A stretch of 64,000 bases of DNA from Nocardia uniformis NBRC 13702 (GTDB lineage Bacteria > Actinomycetota > Actinomycetes > Mycobacteriales > Mycobacteriaceae), in NCBI RefSeq assembly GCF_001613345.1, contig NZ_BDCE01000010.1, forward strand, positions 39,053 to 103,052, written 5' to 3'. Below the pieces are notes generated by a model that saw nothing but the letters and a program-made list of their open reading frames with translations, made no database searches and was not told the origin of the DNA. Shown in pieces: positions 1 to 9,231 of this stretch. Numbering within the stretch: the stretch's first letter is position 1; every line of letters starts with the position of its first letter. The position numbers were made by a program, and so were the translations under genes.

Positions 1-103
1 CCTGCGGTGGCTGCCACTGCGACCCCTGTTCGGGAACGCCCTCCCACCACTCCGGATTATGCTGTGTCGCATCGTCATTGCGATCGTCGGATCCGCTGGT
101 CAT
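1..103 (-). CDS. N-terminus of a second Pro/Gly-rich membrane protein (cut by window edge)
   Basis: An ATG at 103 opens a frame that runs off the left edge of the window, about 34 codons. It begins MTSGSDDRNDDATQ and continues with a Trp-Trp pair and Gln/Pro-rich residues, closely matching the start of the neighbouring 145-1737 product (MTSGDDRGNDPDRNWW). A G-rich ribosome binding site lies just upstream of the ATG. The two genes are therefore probably tandem paralogues on the same strand. The rest of the protein, including any membrane segment, is outside the window. Confidence 0.6.
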   Translation of the reverse strand, partial: MTSGSDDRNDDATQHNPEWWEGVPEQGSQWQPPQ

Positions 104-144
104 GAGCGACCCCCTATTCTCGCGGCCTTACGTCGATCATCCGC

Positions 145-1737
145 CTAGATCGGGCGGAGAGTGGCCATAAGCTGCTTGGCGAAATCCTTTGTCACGGCCT
201 TGTCCACACCCGTGTCCGCGGCAATCGTCAGTACGAACGCCCCGCTCTCACCGGGAAAGGCGAAGGCGTAGATCGAATACGTCGACGCGCAACCGGGACT
301 CGGCGCGGGCGCGTTGCCCGTGGTTTCCACGAATACACCCTCCAACTTGCCATTGGAGGTCTCGAACGCTTCGGCCGCACCGGGATTGGAGTCCGTGGAG
401 GTGGTGTAGCCGATCGTGATCATGCGCGTGGTGACATCGGCCGCCGCCCGCTCCGGATCCATCTCATCGGACTGGGTCAGAAACATATTGGTGCGCACAT
501 AGTTCGGGCAGTAGGCCAAGCCGTCCTGCGCCACACCCGCCACCGGCAGTGAATCCGAACCGGAACCCAGTGCGGCGGTGGTCTTGTCGACCTGCCAATC
601 CGACGGCACGTCATACGCCGCGCCGTTCTCCGACAGCACCACCACCTGATAGCCGGGGATTACCGCGGCCGGAGTGGTCGGCCGTCCCGTCGTGGTCGGC
701 CGCGATGACGGCCGGGGCGAGGTCGGTGACGCATTCTCGGTGGTGAGCGCGCTCACCATGGAGGGCGTCGTATCGCCGGCGGCCGAATTACTCGAATCCC
801 GGTTCACCAGAACAACTGTCGCGACCGCGCCGACAAGGGCCAGCACCAGCACACCGATGCCCGCGAACAACCAGCCCTTGCGGCCCTTGCCATTCGGTGG
901 CTGCCCGGATGGCGGAGGAGGTTGACCGTAGGGCTGAGCAGGCTGCCCGAACCCCGGCTGACCACCGTATGGCGGTCCGCCGGAGGACTGCCCGTACCCG
1001 AATTGCTGTGTCGGTTCATGCCCCGACCCGGACTGATAGGGGGCGGGACCACCCTGTGGCCCGGATGGGTAGGCGCCGGACCAGGTTTGCCCGGGTTGAT
1101 ACTGCGAGGCACCCGGCTGTGGTCCGGACTGATAAGGGTTCGGCCCGGGCGGGTACGGCGCAGCGCCGCCCTGCGGGCCCACCGGCTCGGCCCCCGACCC
1201 CGGCCCCGAAGGATAAGACGGCGCCGCCTGCGGCCCCGACGAATACGGTGGGGCCGCGGATTCAGGTCCGTACGGTGTCGTCTGCGGCCCGGACGAGTAG
1301 GGGCCGGAACCACCCTGTGGCCCGGATGGGTAAGCGCCGGACCAGGTTTGCCCGGGTTGATACCGCGGAGCACCCGACTGCGGTGCGGGCCGATAGGGAT
1401 CGGACTCCGGCTGGGACGGCGTAGAACCACCCTGGGGGCCCGGCGGATACGGCCCGCCCGGTGGCCCGGATTGGTAGGCGCCACTCCCGGTCTGCGGCCC
1501 GGGCTGGTACGGATACTGCCCCGGCGGCCCGATCGGTTGACCGAACTGCCCACCGGGAAGCTGTGCCGTCGGCTCGGGCGGCGACCACCCCTGCCCCACC
1601 CCACCCGGTGCGGGCCTGCCCTGCTCGGTTCCGCGCGGACCGTACGACGTCCCCGGCCGCTCGGGCGGCCCCGCTTCGGACGCGCCCTGCCACCAGTTCC
1701 GATCCGGATCGTTGCCCCGGTCGTCCCCACTCGTCAC
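145..1737 (-). CDS. Pro/Gly-rich single-pass membrane protein with extracytoplasmic C-terminal domain
   Basis: GTG start, 530 residues. Residues 1 to about 285 are a low-complexity Pro/Gly/Gln/Tyr/Ser region with repeated YxSGPQGG-type units and must be disordered. One strong transmembrane helix follows at about 287-311, then a Ser/Thr/Pro linker (to about 360) and a globular C-terminal domain with two cysteines (near 410 and 483) that could form a disulfide outside the cell. This layout is common among nocardial and mycobacterial envelope proteins of unknown function. The repeats are visible in the DNA as direct repeats (for example near 1070 and 1320). A paralogue starts just downstream at 103. 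No catalytic motif is recognised and I assign no function. Confidence 0.8.
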   Translation of the reverse strand: MTSGDDRGNDPDRNWWQGASEAGPPERPGTSYGPRGTEQGRPAPGGVGQGWSPPEPTAQLPGGQFGQPIGPPGQYPYQPGPQTGSGAYQSGPPGGPYPPGPQGGSTPSQPESDPYRPAPQSGAPRYQPGQTWSGAYPSGPQGGSGPYSSGPQTTPYGPESAAPPYSSGPQAAPSYPSGPGSGAEPVGPQGGAAPYPPGPNPYQSGPQPGASQYQPGQTWSGAYPSGPQGGPAPYQSGSGHEPTQQFGYGQSSGGPPYGGQPGFGQPAQPYGQPPPPSGQPPNGKGRKGWLFAGIGVLVLALVGAVATVVLVNRDSSNSAAGDTTPSMVSALTTENASPTSPRPSSRPTTTGRPTTPAAVIPGYQVVVLSENGAAYDVPSDWQVDKTTAALGSGSDSLPVAGVAQDGLAYCPNYVRTNMFLTQSDEMDPERAAADVTTRMITIGYTTSTDSNPGAAEAFETSNGKLEGVFVETTGNAPAPSPGCASTYSIYAFAFPGESGAFVLTIAADTGVDKAVTKDFAKQLMATLRPI

Positions 1738-1791
1738 GATCGTCGTCCCCTCGCCTGTCGACTACACCGCGTTGTATATCGCGGTGCGCGG

Positions 1792-2754
1792 CTATCGCGC
1801 GACAGTTGCCGATGCGGTAATTCCGCGATCCGACTCGGCGATCGGCTTTTTCGGCGGTGCGCTGACCAGTGTGAGCAGGGTGGCCTCCGGGCGGCAGCAG
1901 AATCGATACGGTGCCCACGGCGACGTACCCAGACCCGCCGACACATGCAGTTGGGTATGCGCGCCCCACCGCGACGCACCCTTCACCCGCGACCGGTCGA
2001 TACCGCAATTGGTAACCAGCGCACCGTAGAACGGCAGACACAGCTGCCCGCCGTGCGTATGCCCGGCCATCACCAGGTCGTAATTGTCATCGGCGAAGCG
2101 ATCCAGCACCCGCGGCTCCGGTGAATGCGTGAGACCGATACTCAAGTCGGCCAACGGATTCGGCGCACCCGCCACGGTGTCGTAGCGATCGCGCTTCAGA
2201 TGCGGATCATCCACGCCCGCGGTCGAGATGCGTACCCCGGCGACCTCGATATCGCGGCGCACATGGGTCAGATCCAGCCAGCCCCGTTCGGTGAACGCGG
2301 CCCGCATGTCCTGCCACGGCAGCGGATCGCCGAAGACGCGCTTGTGGTCTTTCTTGAAGTACTTCATCGGGTTCTTCGGTACCGGCGCGAAGTAGTCATT
2401 GCTGCCGAAGACGAAAATGCCCGGCCGCGCCAGCAACCCACCCAGCGACTGCACCACCGATGGCACCGCCTTCGGATGCGCGAGGTTGTCGCCGGTATTG
2501 ACCACCAGGTCCGGTTCCAGCCGATCGAGCTCCCGCACCCAGGCCTGCTTCAACTGCTGCCCGGGCGTCATATGCAGGTCACTGAGGTGCAGTACCCGCA
2601 AGGAGGGTTTTCCCGGTTCCAGCACCGGCAGCGTCGCCTCGCGCAGTACGAACGCGTTCCGCTCGATCAACGAGGCGTAACCGATTCCAGCGACTGCGGC
2701 CCCCGCGGCTCCCAGAGCGGCGTTTCGCAGGACAGAGGTCGAGATAACGGGCAT
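1792..2754 (-). CDS. Calcineurin-like metallophosphoesterase, membrane-anchored
   Basis: 320 residues when started at the ATG at 2754. A longer frame back to 2826 adds 24 residues that look non-coding. The N-terminus has a short hydrophobic Ala-rich segment (about 10-27), suggesting a membrane anchor. The metal-binding motifs of the family appear in order: SDLH near 58, GDN near 88, GSND near 117 (in place of the usual GNHE) and GHTHGG near 230. This is the YkuE-type arrangement. The gene sits beside ponA2 as in M. tuberculosis (Rv3683 next to Rv3682, from memory), so a role at the envelope is plausible, but the substrate is unknown. It is divergent from the yqeY-like gene. Confidence 0.85.
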   Translation of the reverse strand: MPVISTSVLRNAALGAAGAAVAGIGYASLIERNAFVLREATLPVLEPGKPSLRVLHLSDLHMTPGQQLKQAWVRELDRLEPDLVVNTGDNLAHPKAVPSVVQSLGGLLARPGIFVFGSNDYFAPVPKNPMKYFKKDHKRVFGDPLPWQDMRAAFTERGWLDLTHVRRDIEVAGVRISTAGVDDPHLKRDRYDTVAGAPNPLADLSIGLTHSPEPRVLDRFADDNYDLVMAGHTHGGQLCLPFYGALVTNCGIDRSRVKGASRWGAHTQLHVSAGLGTSPWAPYRFCCRPEATLLTLVSAPPKKPIAESDRGITASATVAR

Positions 2755-2891
2755 TCGCCCAGGATAGGCGACCTCAGGGCCAAAACTCGACCCGAATGCG
2801 GCGTGTACCACTCCCGGCGTGCTCATGGCTGTCCCGACATCACCGAAAAATAGTGGCGGTGACGAGGGGCGGGAGCGGTACCGTGAGCCGC

Positions 2892-3356
2892 ATGTCGGAA
2901 CTCAAAGCCCAGCTGCGTACGGATCTCACCGCCGCGATGAAGGCCAAGGACTCACTGCGCCTCAATACGGTGCGCATGCTGCTGGCCGCGATTCAGAACG
3001 CCGAGGTCGCGGGTACCGAGGCGCGTGAACTCTCCGACGCCGAGGTCATCAGCGTGCTGTCGAAGGAAGCGAAGAAGCGCAACGAATCCGCCGTCGTCTA
3101 CGCGCAGAACGGACGCGGGGAACTCGCCGCCACCGAGCGCGCCGAGGAACAGATCATCGAGGAGTACCTGCCGACCCCGCTCACCGAGGCCGAGGTCGCC
3201 GATATCGCCGACACCGCCATTGCCGACGTCGCCGAGCAGAACGGGGAACGGCCCGGTATGAAGCAGATGGGCCAGGTCATGAAGATCGCCACCGCCCTGG
3301 CCGCCGGTCGCGCCGACGGCTCCCGCATCTCCGCCGCGGTCAAAGCCCGCCTCTGA
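2892..3356 (+). CDS. GatB/YqeY domain protein
   Basis: 154 residues from ATG 2892 (a GTG at 2883 is an in-frame alternative). The whole protein is the all-helical YqeY domain: MSELKAQLRTDLTAAMKAKD, then KEAKKRNESA, the EEQIIEEYLP signature, and a GERPGMKQMGQVMK segment close to the C-terminus. The fold is related to the tRNA-binding tail of GatB. The family's role is not settled; some members assist tRNA amidotransferase. It is divergent from the metallophosphoesterase and separated from ponA2 by a strong terminator hairpin. Confidence 0.88.
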   Translation: MSELKAQLRTDLTAAMKAKDSLRLNTVRMLLAAIQNAEVAGTEARELSDAEVISVLSKEAKKRNESAVVYAQNGRGELAATERAEEQIIEEYLPTPLTEAEVADIADTAIADVAEQNGERPGMKQMGQVMKIATALAAGRADGSRISAAVKARL

Positions 3357-3367
3357 ACCGCACCCCT

Positions 3368-3453
3368 CGTCATTCCGGCGTGCTGGTGGCCGGAATCCAT
3401 CGTGAGAGGTCGAGTACCGCGGGCTGTGGGTCCCGTGGAAACACGCCGGAACG
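3368..3453. repeat. Dispersed palindromic element, copy 1 (degenerate)
   Basis: The left arm reads CGTCATTCCGGCGTGCTG then GTGGCCGGAATCCA. A degraded right arm (TGTGGGTCCCGTGG and ACGCCGGAACG) follows about 30 nt later. It is the same family as the copies near 15555, 26804, 46877, 56980, 58918 and 60527. It lies in the gap between two convergent genes. Confidence 0.65.
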
Positions 3454-3522
3454 CTAGGTGGCGGTTCCCATCGCACCGGGGACTGGGCGCACTGGGGGAC
3501 CGGCAGCACCCACCTGAACGAC

Positions 3523-3555
3523 AACCGCCCGGAGTGCGACGCACTCCGGGCGGTT
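3523..3555. terminator. Bidirectional terminator between yqeY-like gene and ponA2
   Basis: A perfect 15-bp stem, AACCGCCCGGAGTGC paired with GCACTCCGGGCGGTT, closes a 3-nt loop. The AA/TT ends give short U-tracts in both directions. It lies 14 nt beyond the ponA2 stop and serves the two convergent genes. Confidence 0.85.
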
Positions 3556-3569
3556 CGTATTCAGCCCAC

Positions 3570-5936
3570 CTATCGCGGGATGGGGATCGGGATGGGGATC
3601 GGTGGGAGTTGCGGCAGGGTGAACCCCGGCACTTCCGGTAGCCCGGGCGTGGGGGCCGTGGGTTCCGGCGGCGGTACCTGGGTGCCGTCGCTGACATAGA
3701 TGGTGATCACCGAGCCCGGTATGGCCGAGCCGTCGGGCGAGATACTCATCACGGTGCCCTTGGTCGGCCCGGCCGCCGAGGCCACCGACACCTGGAAGCC
3801 CGCCGTGATCAGCGTCGAGGTCGCCTGGGCCTGGGGCATCCCGACCACATCCGGGATCTGCGCGTTGTTCGATCCGCGCACGTACTTGTCGTCCAGCGGC
3901 GGCAGCGCGGGCGGTGGGAACCTGTCGAGCACGTTCTTCATCGCGTCCAGCCAGGTGCGTGCTGGTTCGTTACCGCCGAACAGGTCGCCGCTGCCGCAAT
4001 TGCGCAGCGGGAAGGAGCAGATCTCGCCGGGCGTCGGCGTGTCGCCGTAGATGTAGGCCGAGCCGGCGAACGAATTGGTGAAACCGAGGAAGGCCGAGGA
4101 GCGGTGGCTTTCCGTGGTGCCGGTCTTGCCCGACATAGGTGCGTTCCAGCCCACCGCGCGGGCCGCCCCGGCCGCGGTGCCGGTGATGTCGTCCTTGCTC
4201 ATCGCGTTGGCCAGGGTATTGGCCAGACCCGGCTCCACCACCTGCTCGCACGCCTGCTGAGTGAGCGGCACCGTCTTCCCTTCCCGGTCCACCACCTCGC
4301 GGATCGGGGTGGGCGGGCACCACTTGCCGCCGGAGGCGATGGTGGCGGCCACATTCGACAGTTCGAGCGGGTTGATGGCGACCGGGCCGAGGGTGAACGA
4401 ACCCAGGTTCTGGTCCTTCACCATGTCGGCCAGGCTCTGATTGCTGAACCCGGAGGTGCCCGGCATCGTGTAGGACCGCATACCCAGCCGCACCGCCATA
4501 TCGACGGTCGGTGCCACGCCCACGGCCTGAATCAGCTTGACGAACGCGGTATTCGGCGAGGTGGCGAGGGCCTCGGTGACCGACATGGGCGACCGGTAGG
4601 GCGCGGCGTTCTTCACGCAGTACGTCTCGGCGGGACAGCCCGGGGTGCCACTGTTACCCATGCCCTTGGCGGTGAAGGTCGAGGGCACATCCAGCTGGGC
4701 ATTGATACCCAACCCCTTCTCCATGGCCGCGGCCGTTGTGAACAGCTTGAATACCGAGCCCGCACCGTCACCGACCATCGAATACGGCTGGGGCTGCACC
4801 GTTTCATGCGCCGCCGCGTCCAATCCGTAGGTGCGACTGGACGCCATGGCGAGCACCGGATGCGAGTCCTGGCCCGGTGCCACGATATTCACCACCTGGG
4901 CGACGTCCTCGAGATTCGGGTCGGCGTTCTGCACGACCGACGCCTTCACCGAATCCTGCACGGCCGGGTCGAGGGTGGTGCGAATCAGGTAGCCGCCCTT
5001 GTCGATCTGGTCGCGGCTGATACCCGAGTTGGCCAGGTACTGCAGTGCGTAGTCGCAGAAGAACCCGCGGTCATTGGCCGCGATACAGCCGCGCGGCAGG
5101 CCCTTCGGCTCCGGCAGTACGCCCAGCGGTTCGGACTTGGCCCGCCGGAATTCGTCGGAGCGGCTGGGGATGTTCTGGATCATGGTGTCCAGCACGGTAT
5201 TGCGCCGCTCCAGCACGCCCTGCGGATTGGTGTAGGGGTTCAGCTTGGAGCTGGACTGCACCATGCCCGCCAGCATGGCCGACTGCACCACGTTCAGATC
5301 CTTGGCATCGATGCCGAAGTAGGTCTGCGCGGCGTCCTGGATGCCGTAGGAGGAGTTTCCGAACGGCACCAGGTTCAGGTACCGGACCAGGATTTCATCC
5401 TTGGTGAGCTGCTTGTCCAGGGTCAGCGCCATCCGGATCTCCCGGATCTTGCGGGCGGGGGTGGTCTCGGTGGCGGCGCGGCGCTCGGCGTCGGTTTTGG
5501 CCACCACCAGCAGCAGGTAGTTCTTCACGTACTGCTGGTCGAGGGTGGAGGCGCCCTGCTGCACCTCCCCGCTGGAGGTGTTGGTCAGGAAGGCACGGAA
5601 GGTGCCCTGCCAGTCCACGCCGTGGTGTTCGGAGAAGCGGCGATCCTCGATCGACACGATCGCCAGCTTCATGTCATTGGAGATGCGCTCGCTCGGCACC
5701 TCGAACCGGCGCTGTTCATAGAGCCAGGCGAACGGGTTGCCGTCCGCGTCGACCATGGTGGACACCGCGGGGACGGTGCCCTCCACGAGTTCGGCGGAGA
5801 CATTGTCGACGGCGTCGGCGGCGCGGTTGGACATGTATCCGAATCCACCGGCGAGCGGGAACAGCAGCCCAGCGAGCAACACGGCGGCCAGGACGCAACT
5901 GCCGGCCAGTCTCGCGAGCGTTCGTGATATCGGCAC
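3570..5936 (-). CDS. ponA2: Bifunctional penicillin-binding protein (class A PBP) with PASTA domain, PonA2-like
   Basis: 788 residues from a GTG at 5936, which gives an N-terminus (MPISRTLARLAG) aligned with the mycobacterial PonA2 start; the frame is open to 6140 but the extra residues are basic and unlikely. One transmembrane helix near the N-terminus is followed by the glycosyltransferase domain (EDRRFSEHHGVDW, GASTLDQQYVKN) and the transpeptidase domain (SVFK nucleophile motif, SPN, and KTG in SGKTGTTE). A single PASTA domain (PDVVGMPQAQA onward) precedes a Pro-rich tail. It polymerises and cross-links peptidoglycan outside the membrane. It is divergent from whiB4, sharing a 312-nt promoter region with a Crp-like site. 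Confidence 0.95.
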   Translation of the reverse strand: MPISRTLARLAGSCVLAAVLLAGLLFPLAGGFGYMSNRAADAVDNVSAELVEGTVPAVSTMVDADGNPFAWLYEQRRFEVPSERISNDMKLAIVSIEDRRFSEHHGVDWQGTFRAFLTNTSSGEVQQGASTLDQQYVKNYLLLVVAKTDAERRAATETTPARKIREIRMALTLDKQLTKDEILVRYLNLVPFGNSSYGIQDAAQTYFGIDAKDLNVVQSAMLAGMVQSSSKLNPYTNPQGVLERRNTVLDTMIQNIPSRSDEFRRAKSEPLGVLPEPKGLPRGCIAANDRGFFCDYALQYLANSGISRDQIDKGGYLIRTTLDPAVQDSVKASVVQNADPNLEDVAQVVNIVAPGQDSHPVLAMASSRTYGLDAAAHETVQPQPYSMVGDGAGSVFKLFTTAAAMEKGLGINAQLDVPSTFTAKGMGNSGTPGCPAETYCVKNAAPYRSPMSVTEALATSPNTAFVKLIQAVGVAPTVDMAVRLGMRSYTMPGTSGFSNQSLADMVKDQNLGSFTLGPVAINPLELSNVAATIASGGKWCPPTPIREVVDREGKTVPLTQQACEQVVEPGLANTLANAMSKDDITGTAAGAARAVGWNAPMSGKTGTTESHRSSAFLGFTNSFAGSAYIYGDTPTPGEICSFPLRNCGSGDLFGGNEPARTWLDAMKNVLDRFPPPALPPLDDKYVRGSNNAQIPDVVGMPQAQATSTLITAGFQVSVASAAGPTKGTVMSISPDGSAIPGSVITIYVSDGTQVPPPEPTAPTPGLPEVPGFTLPQLPPIPIPIPIPR

Positions 5937-6248
5937 GAGCCCTAGCCTAATTGCCCTTCCGGACAGTCGGTGTGTGCGTGTCGTCGGTATCGGTTCGTGA
6001 CCTCTTCCGTCCGAAAGGTGCCGACTGCCCCGTTTCATGTCTCGATTGCATGGACGGACGTACCAGAAAATCTCGGGACGGTCTTGCGCAGGACGCGCAC
6101 CATTATCTAGATTGAGAACCCAGTGTGATAGAGCTAACACTCAAAGTGGAATGTGGTGCGGAACGCAGTGGGGTTGGGTAACTGCGCGCTGTACACGCGA
6201 TTCTGGAGCGCCGTGACCCGGTGTTCGGACTGCAAAGGGGCACACCAA
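5937..6248. other. Divergent ponA2/whiB4 promoter region
   Basis: 312 nt with no convincing gene. It holds the ribosome binding sites of both genes and a Crp-like palindrome at 6124-6139. The stretch around 6100-6150 is locally AT-rich, as expected of a promoter. No other structure was recognised. Confidence 0.6.
6124..6139. promoter_or_regulatory. Crp/GlxR-like operator upstream of whiB4 and ponA2
   Basis: TGTGATAGAGCTAACA matches the TGTGA-N6-TCACA consensus at 9 of 10 fixed positions. It lies about 110 nt before the whiB4 ATG and about 190 nt before the ponA2 start. The Crp protein is encoded in this window at 10715-11389. Confidence 0.6.
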
Positions 6249-6572
6249 ATGCACATGACTACCCCGATTGCTCGATTGGACGTAGAGCAGGCCGAAGCGC
6301 GAATCGCCTGGGTTTCCCAGGCCCGATGCAAGGAAGTGGATCCCGACCAGCTTTTCGTGCGTGGCGCGGCGCAGCGGAAAGCGGCGACCATCTGTCGGCA
6401 CTGCCCGGTACTGATGGAGTGCGGAGCAGACGCACTCGACAACCGGGTCGAGTTCGGCGTGTGGGGCGGTATGACCGAACGGCAACGGCGCGCACTGCTC
6501 AAGCAGCATCCCGAGGTGACGTCCTGGGCCGACTTCTTTCTCGTCCAGCGTCAGCAGAAAGTAGCGATGTAG
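6249..6572 (+). CDS. whiB4: WhiB-family iron-sulfur redox regulator, WhiB4-like
   Basis: 107 residues. The ATG at 6249 was chosen because AAAGGGG lies 8 nt upstream; the frame is open further back but without similarity. Four cysteines that ligate the [4Fe-4S] cluster are present: one in ARCKEVDPD and three in CRHCPVLMEC. The WhiB signature GVWGGMTERQRR follows, then a short acidic/aromatic tail. The stretch DELFVRGAAQRKAA-like (here DQLFVRGAAQRKAA) is characteristic of WhiB4, a redox-responsive DNA-binding regulator of oxidative stress genes. Position between ponA2 and the ArsA pair matches M. tuberculosis Rv3681c. It ends at a strong terminator. Confidence 0.95.
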   Translation: MHMTTPIARLDVEQAEARIAWVSQARCKEVDPDQLFVRGAAQRKAATICRHCPVLMECGADALDNRVEFGVWGGMTERQRRALLKQHPEVTSWADFFLVQRQQKVAM

Positions 6573-6597
6573 CACCCCTATCGTCGATAAGCAGAAC

Positions 6598-6628
6598 GGA
6601 CCGAGCCCGCGTATAGCGGGCTCGGTCC
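6598..6628. terminator. Bidirectional terminator after whiB4
   Basis: A perfect 13-bp stem, GGACCGAGCCCGC with GCGGGCTCGGTCC, around a GTATA loop, followed by GTTTCT on the + strand. It lies between the convergent whiB4 and ArsA-type genes. Confidence 0.88.
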
Positions 6629-6704
6629 GTTTCTGGGCCGAATTCGGTCATATCCATCAAGCAGGACGGATGGGATAAGGCCGACTTATGCTCGACTGCT
6701 ATTG

Positions 6705-7871
6705 CTACGCTGCCGGATTCGCGGCGGCCTCGAGTTGGTCGGCCACCGCGCGCAGTGCCTCGAGGTCGGCGACCTCGAACGGCAGTGCCGTCACCGCGGC
6801 AATCGGCACCCGTGGATGCGCGCCCGTGAAGCGGTGCAGCAGATGCTGCTCCCGCTTCGCGGTCTCCGCTCGATGCGCGTGGATGCGCAGCACCGCCGCG
6901 GTGAGAACGGCCGGGGTGATCTCCTCCGCGACCTCGGTGGCGTCGGCCGGTGCCAGCCGGTCGGCGGCCACCAGCGACTCCTGCTCCGAGAGCGAGCTCA
7001 GCACCGGATGGGTGCGGTTGAGCACCAGGCCGGCCAGCGGCATCTTGTCGTGGGACAGCCGGTCGACGAAGAACGATGCCTCCCGCAGCGCGTCGGGCTC
7101 CGCCGCCGCCACCACCACGAAGTGGGTGCCGGGCCGCGAGAGCATGGCGTAGGTGCGGTCCGCGCGATCCTGGAAGCCGCCGAACATGGACTCGAGCGAT
7201 TGCAGGAACAGCGACGCGTCCTTGAGCAACTGGCCGCCGACGACCGTCGATACCCCGCGCAGCGCCAGGCTCATCGCACCCGTCACCAGGCGGCCGACCC
7301 CGCGGCCCGGCATCATGATCACGCGAATCATGCGGCCGTTCAGAAAGTTTCCCAGCCGTTTGGGCGCGTCGAGGAAGTCCAGGGCGTTCCGCGACGGCGG
7401 TGTGTCTACGACGATGAGATCCCACTCGCGCTTGCCCGCGAGCTGACCCAGCTTCTCCATCGCCATGTATTCCTGCGTCCCACCGAAGGATGAGGCGACC
7501 GTTTGATAGATCGGGTTGGCGAAGACCTGCTCCGCCTTCTCCGGGCTGGTGTGCTCGAGCACCATCTCATCGAAGGTGCGGCGCATATTCAGCATCATGG
7601 CGTACAGCTCGCCCTTGGCCTCCGGGCCGAGCTCCACCCGCTGCGGAACATTGCCCAGGTCGCTGACCCCCAGCGACTGCGCCAGCCGCCGTGCCGGGTC
7701 GATGGTCAGCACCACGACCTTGCGGCCCGCCTCGGCGGCACGCACCGCGATGGCGGCGGCCGTGGTGGTCTTGCCGACACCGCCGGAGCCGCAGCACACC
7801 ACGATGCGCGAGGACTTATCGGCGATGATCTTCGAAATATCCAGTGGGACAGTGTTGGCCGGAAGACTCAT
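6705..7871 (-). CDS. ArsA/GET3-type ATPase, second of a pair
   Basis: 388 residues. A deviant Walker A motif, [10 protein letters not shown], near residue 30 and the switch-like IVVDTPPS segment identify the SIMIBI/ArsA ATPase family. It is the orthologue by position and length of M. tuberculosis Rv3680. The start lies only 2 nt after the stop of the partner gene, so the two are translationally coupled. Members of the family act as dimers; this pair probably forms a heterodimer, like the annotated 'anion-transporting ATPases' of mycobacteria, but there is no arsenite pump gene here, so arsenic transport should not be assumed. Convergent with whiB4. Confidence 0.9.
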   Translation of the reverse strand: MSLPANTVPLDISKIIADKSSRIVVCCGSGGVGKTTTAAAIAVRAAEAGRKVVVLTIDPARRLAQSLGVSDLGNVPQRVELGPEAKGELYAMMLNMRRTFDEMVLEHTSPEKAEQVFANPIYQTVASSFGGTQEYMAMEKLGQLAGKREWDLIVVDTPPSRNALDFLDAPKRLGNFLNGRMIRVIMMPGRGVGRLVTGAMSLALRGVSTVVGGQLLKDASLFLQSLESMFGGFQDRADRTYAMLSRPGTHFVVVAAAEPDALREASFFVDRLSHDKMPLAGLVLNRTHPVLSSLSEQESLVAADRLAPADATEVAEEITPAVLTAAVLRIHAHRAETAKREQHLLHRFTGAHPRVPIAAVTALPFEVADLEALRAVADQLEAAANPAA

Positions 7872-7873
7872 GA

Positions 7874-8911
7874 TCAGCGAACTCCCTGCGCGCTCAGTAC
7901 TTCGGCCAGCTCGTAGAGCCCGCCCAGGTCCATCCCATCGTCGAGCGATGGCAGGTACATCCGGGAAATATCCACCGCCGCCAGTTCCGTCGAGCTCTCG
8001 TCCTGGGCCTGTAGTCGCATCGAATGCTCCACGGCCTCGGTGACCAGGCCCTGGAAGTCGGCCTCCGACAGCGTGATTCCGGACTCGGCGAGTCCGGCGC
8101 GCAGCGCGTCGACATCGAGGCCACCCTGGGCGACCTTCGCCCGCACATCGCGCGGAAGGTAGCCCTCACCCGCGCGATTCACGATGACGGTGCCGATATT
8201 CAGCTCGTTGGCGGTGAGTTCGGCGATGGCGTCGGCGGTCTCCTGCACCGGCAGCGCCTCCAGCAGTGTCACCAGGTGGATCATGGTCTGCTCGGAATGC
8301 AGCAGCTTGGATACGCCCTCGGCCTGCGTGGCGATCGGTCCACCCTTGGCGATCTCCGCCATGGCCTGGGTGACATCCAGGAAGCTGGCGATTCGGCCGG
8401 TCGGGGGCGCGTCGATCACGATTTCGTCATAGGCCGGTTTGCCCGCCTTATCGACGCGGACCGCGCACTCCTTGATCTTGCCGGTGAGAATCACATCCCG
8501 CAGGCCCGGCGCGATGGTGGTGACGAATTCGATGGCCCCCACCCGATTCATGGCCCGCCCGGCGAAACCCAGGTTGTAGAACATATCCAGGTATTCCAGG
8601 AAGGCATGTTCCACATCGAGGGCCAGCGCCATCACCTCACCGCCACCATCGGCGGTGGCGATCCGAGTCTCGGTGGGCGGCAAGGGCGGTAGATCGAAGA
8701 GCTGGGCAATGGACTGCCGCCCCTCCACCTCCACCAGCAGCACTCGACGACCACCGGCGGCCAGCGCGAGCGCCAATGCGCCCGCGACCGTCGACTTCCC
8801 GGTTCCCCCCTTCCCGGAAACGTAGTGCAGGCGGGCTTTCTCGGCCCGCTGCGGCCAACCTGATTGAACCCCTGGCTCCGCAGATACGGGCACTGCGATC
8901 GGTACTCCCAC
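7874..8911 (-). CDS. ArsA/GET3-type ATPase, first of a pair
   Basis: 345 residues from a GTG at 8911. The deviant Walker A motif GKGGTGKST lies near residue 33, and [11 protein letters not shown] provides the switch region. The protein corresponds to M. tuberculosis Rv3679 by order and length. It is the first gene of a two-gene operon with 6705-7871 and is divergent from the DUF4177/RidA/MBL genes. The N-terminal 20 residues before the P-loop strand are poorly conserved in character, so a slightly later start is possible. Predicted cytoplasmic, with a role tied to its partner ATPase. Confidence 0.9.
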   Translation of the reverse strand: MGVPIAVPVSAEPGVQSGWPQRAEKARLHYVSGKGGTGKSTVAGALALALAAGGRRVLLVEVEGRQSIAQLFDLPPLPPTETRIATADGGGEVMALALDVEHAFLEYLDMFYNLGFAGRAMNRVGAIEFVTTIAPGLRDVILTGKIKECAVRVDKAGKPAYDEIVIDAPPTGRIASFLDVTQAMAEIAKGGPIATQAEGVSKLLHSEQTMIHLVTLLEALPVQETADAIAELTANELNIGTVIVNRAGEGYLPRDVRAKVAQGGLDVDALRAGLAESGITLSEADFQGLVTEAVEHSMRLQAQDESSTELAAVDISRMYLPSLDDGMDLGGLYELAEVLSAQGVR

Positions 8912-9066
8912 GATCGCGAGCCTATAACTCGTTCCTTATTCCTGCCCAGAGGGAAGTCAGTACTGTCTGGTACACCACTGCCGGAATGGCGGGATTCCCG
9001 AAATGGCCAGCGCATAGCGGAGGGCCGGGGGTGCTCCGGCACGGGCCGGGCATCTACGCTCAGCCC

Positions 9067-9231
9067 ATGAGTGAAGTGACCACGTGGGAATACGCGACGG
9101 TGCCGCTGCTGACACATGCGACCAAGGCCATTCTGGACCAGTGGGGTTCCGACGGCTGGGAGCTCGTCAGCGTGCTGCCCGGACCGACCGGTGAACAGCA
9201 TGTGGCCTACCTGAAGCGGCCCAAGAACTGA
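9067..9231 (+). CDS. DUF4177 small protein
   Basis: 54 residues, ATG at 9067. The sequence MSEVTTWEYATVPLL, then DQWGSDGWELVSVLP, is the DUF4177 core (a short beta-alpha-beta unit with the GW-E-LV motif). A TACGCT box sits 6 nt before the ATG, so the transcript may be leaderless. The stop overlaps the start of the RidA gene by one base (TGATG), which means translational coupling. Order DUF4177-RidA-MBL matches M. tuberculosis Rv3678A-Rv3678c-Rv3677c. Function unknown. Confidence 0.85.
   Translation: MSEVTTWEYATVPLLTHATKAILDQWGSDGWELVSVLPGPTGEQHVAYLKRPKN

Noticed and set aside
4104..5927. 607-codon frame on the + strand opposite ponA2
   Set aside because: It is fully antisense to a well-supported gene and has the His/Arg/Gly-rich composition of a shadow frame in GC-rich DNA.
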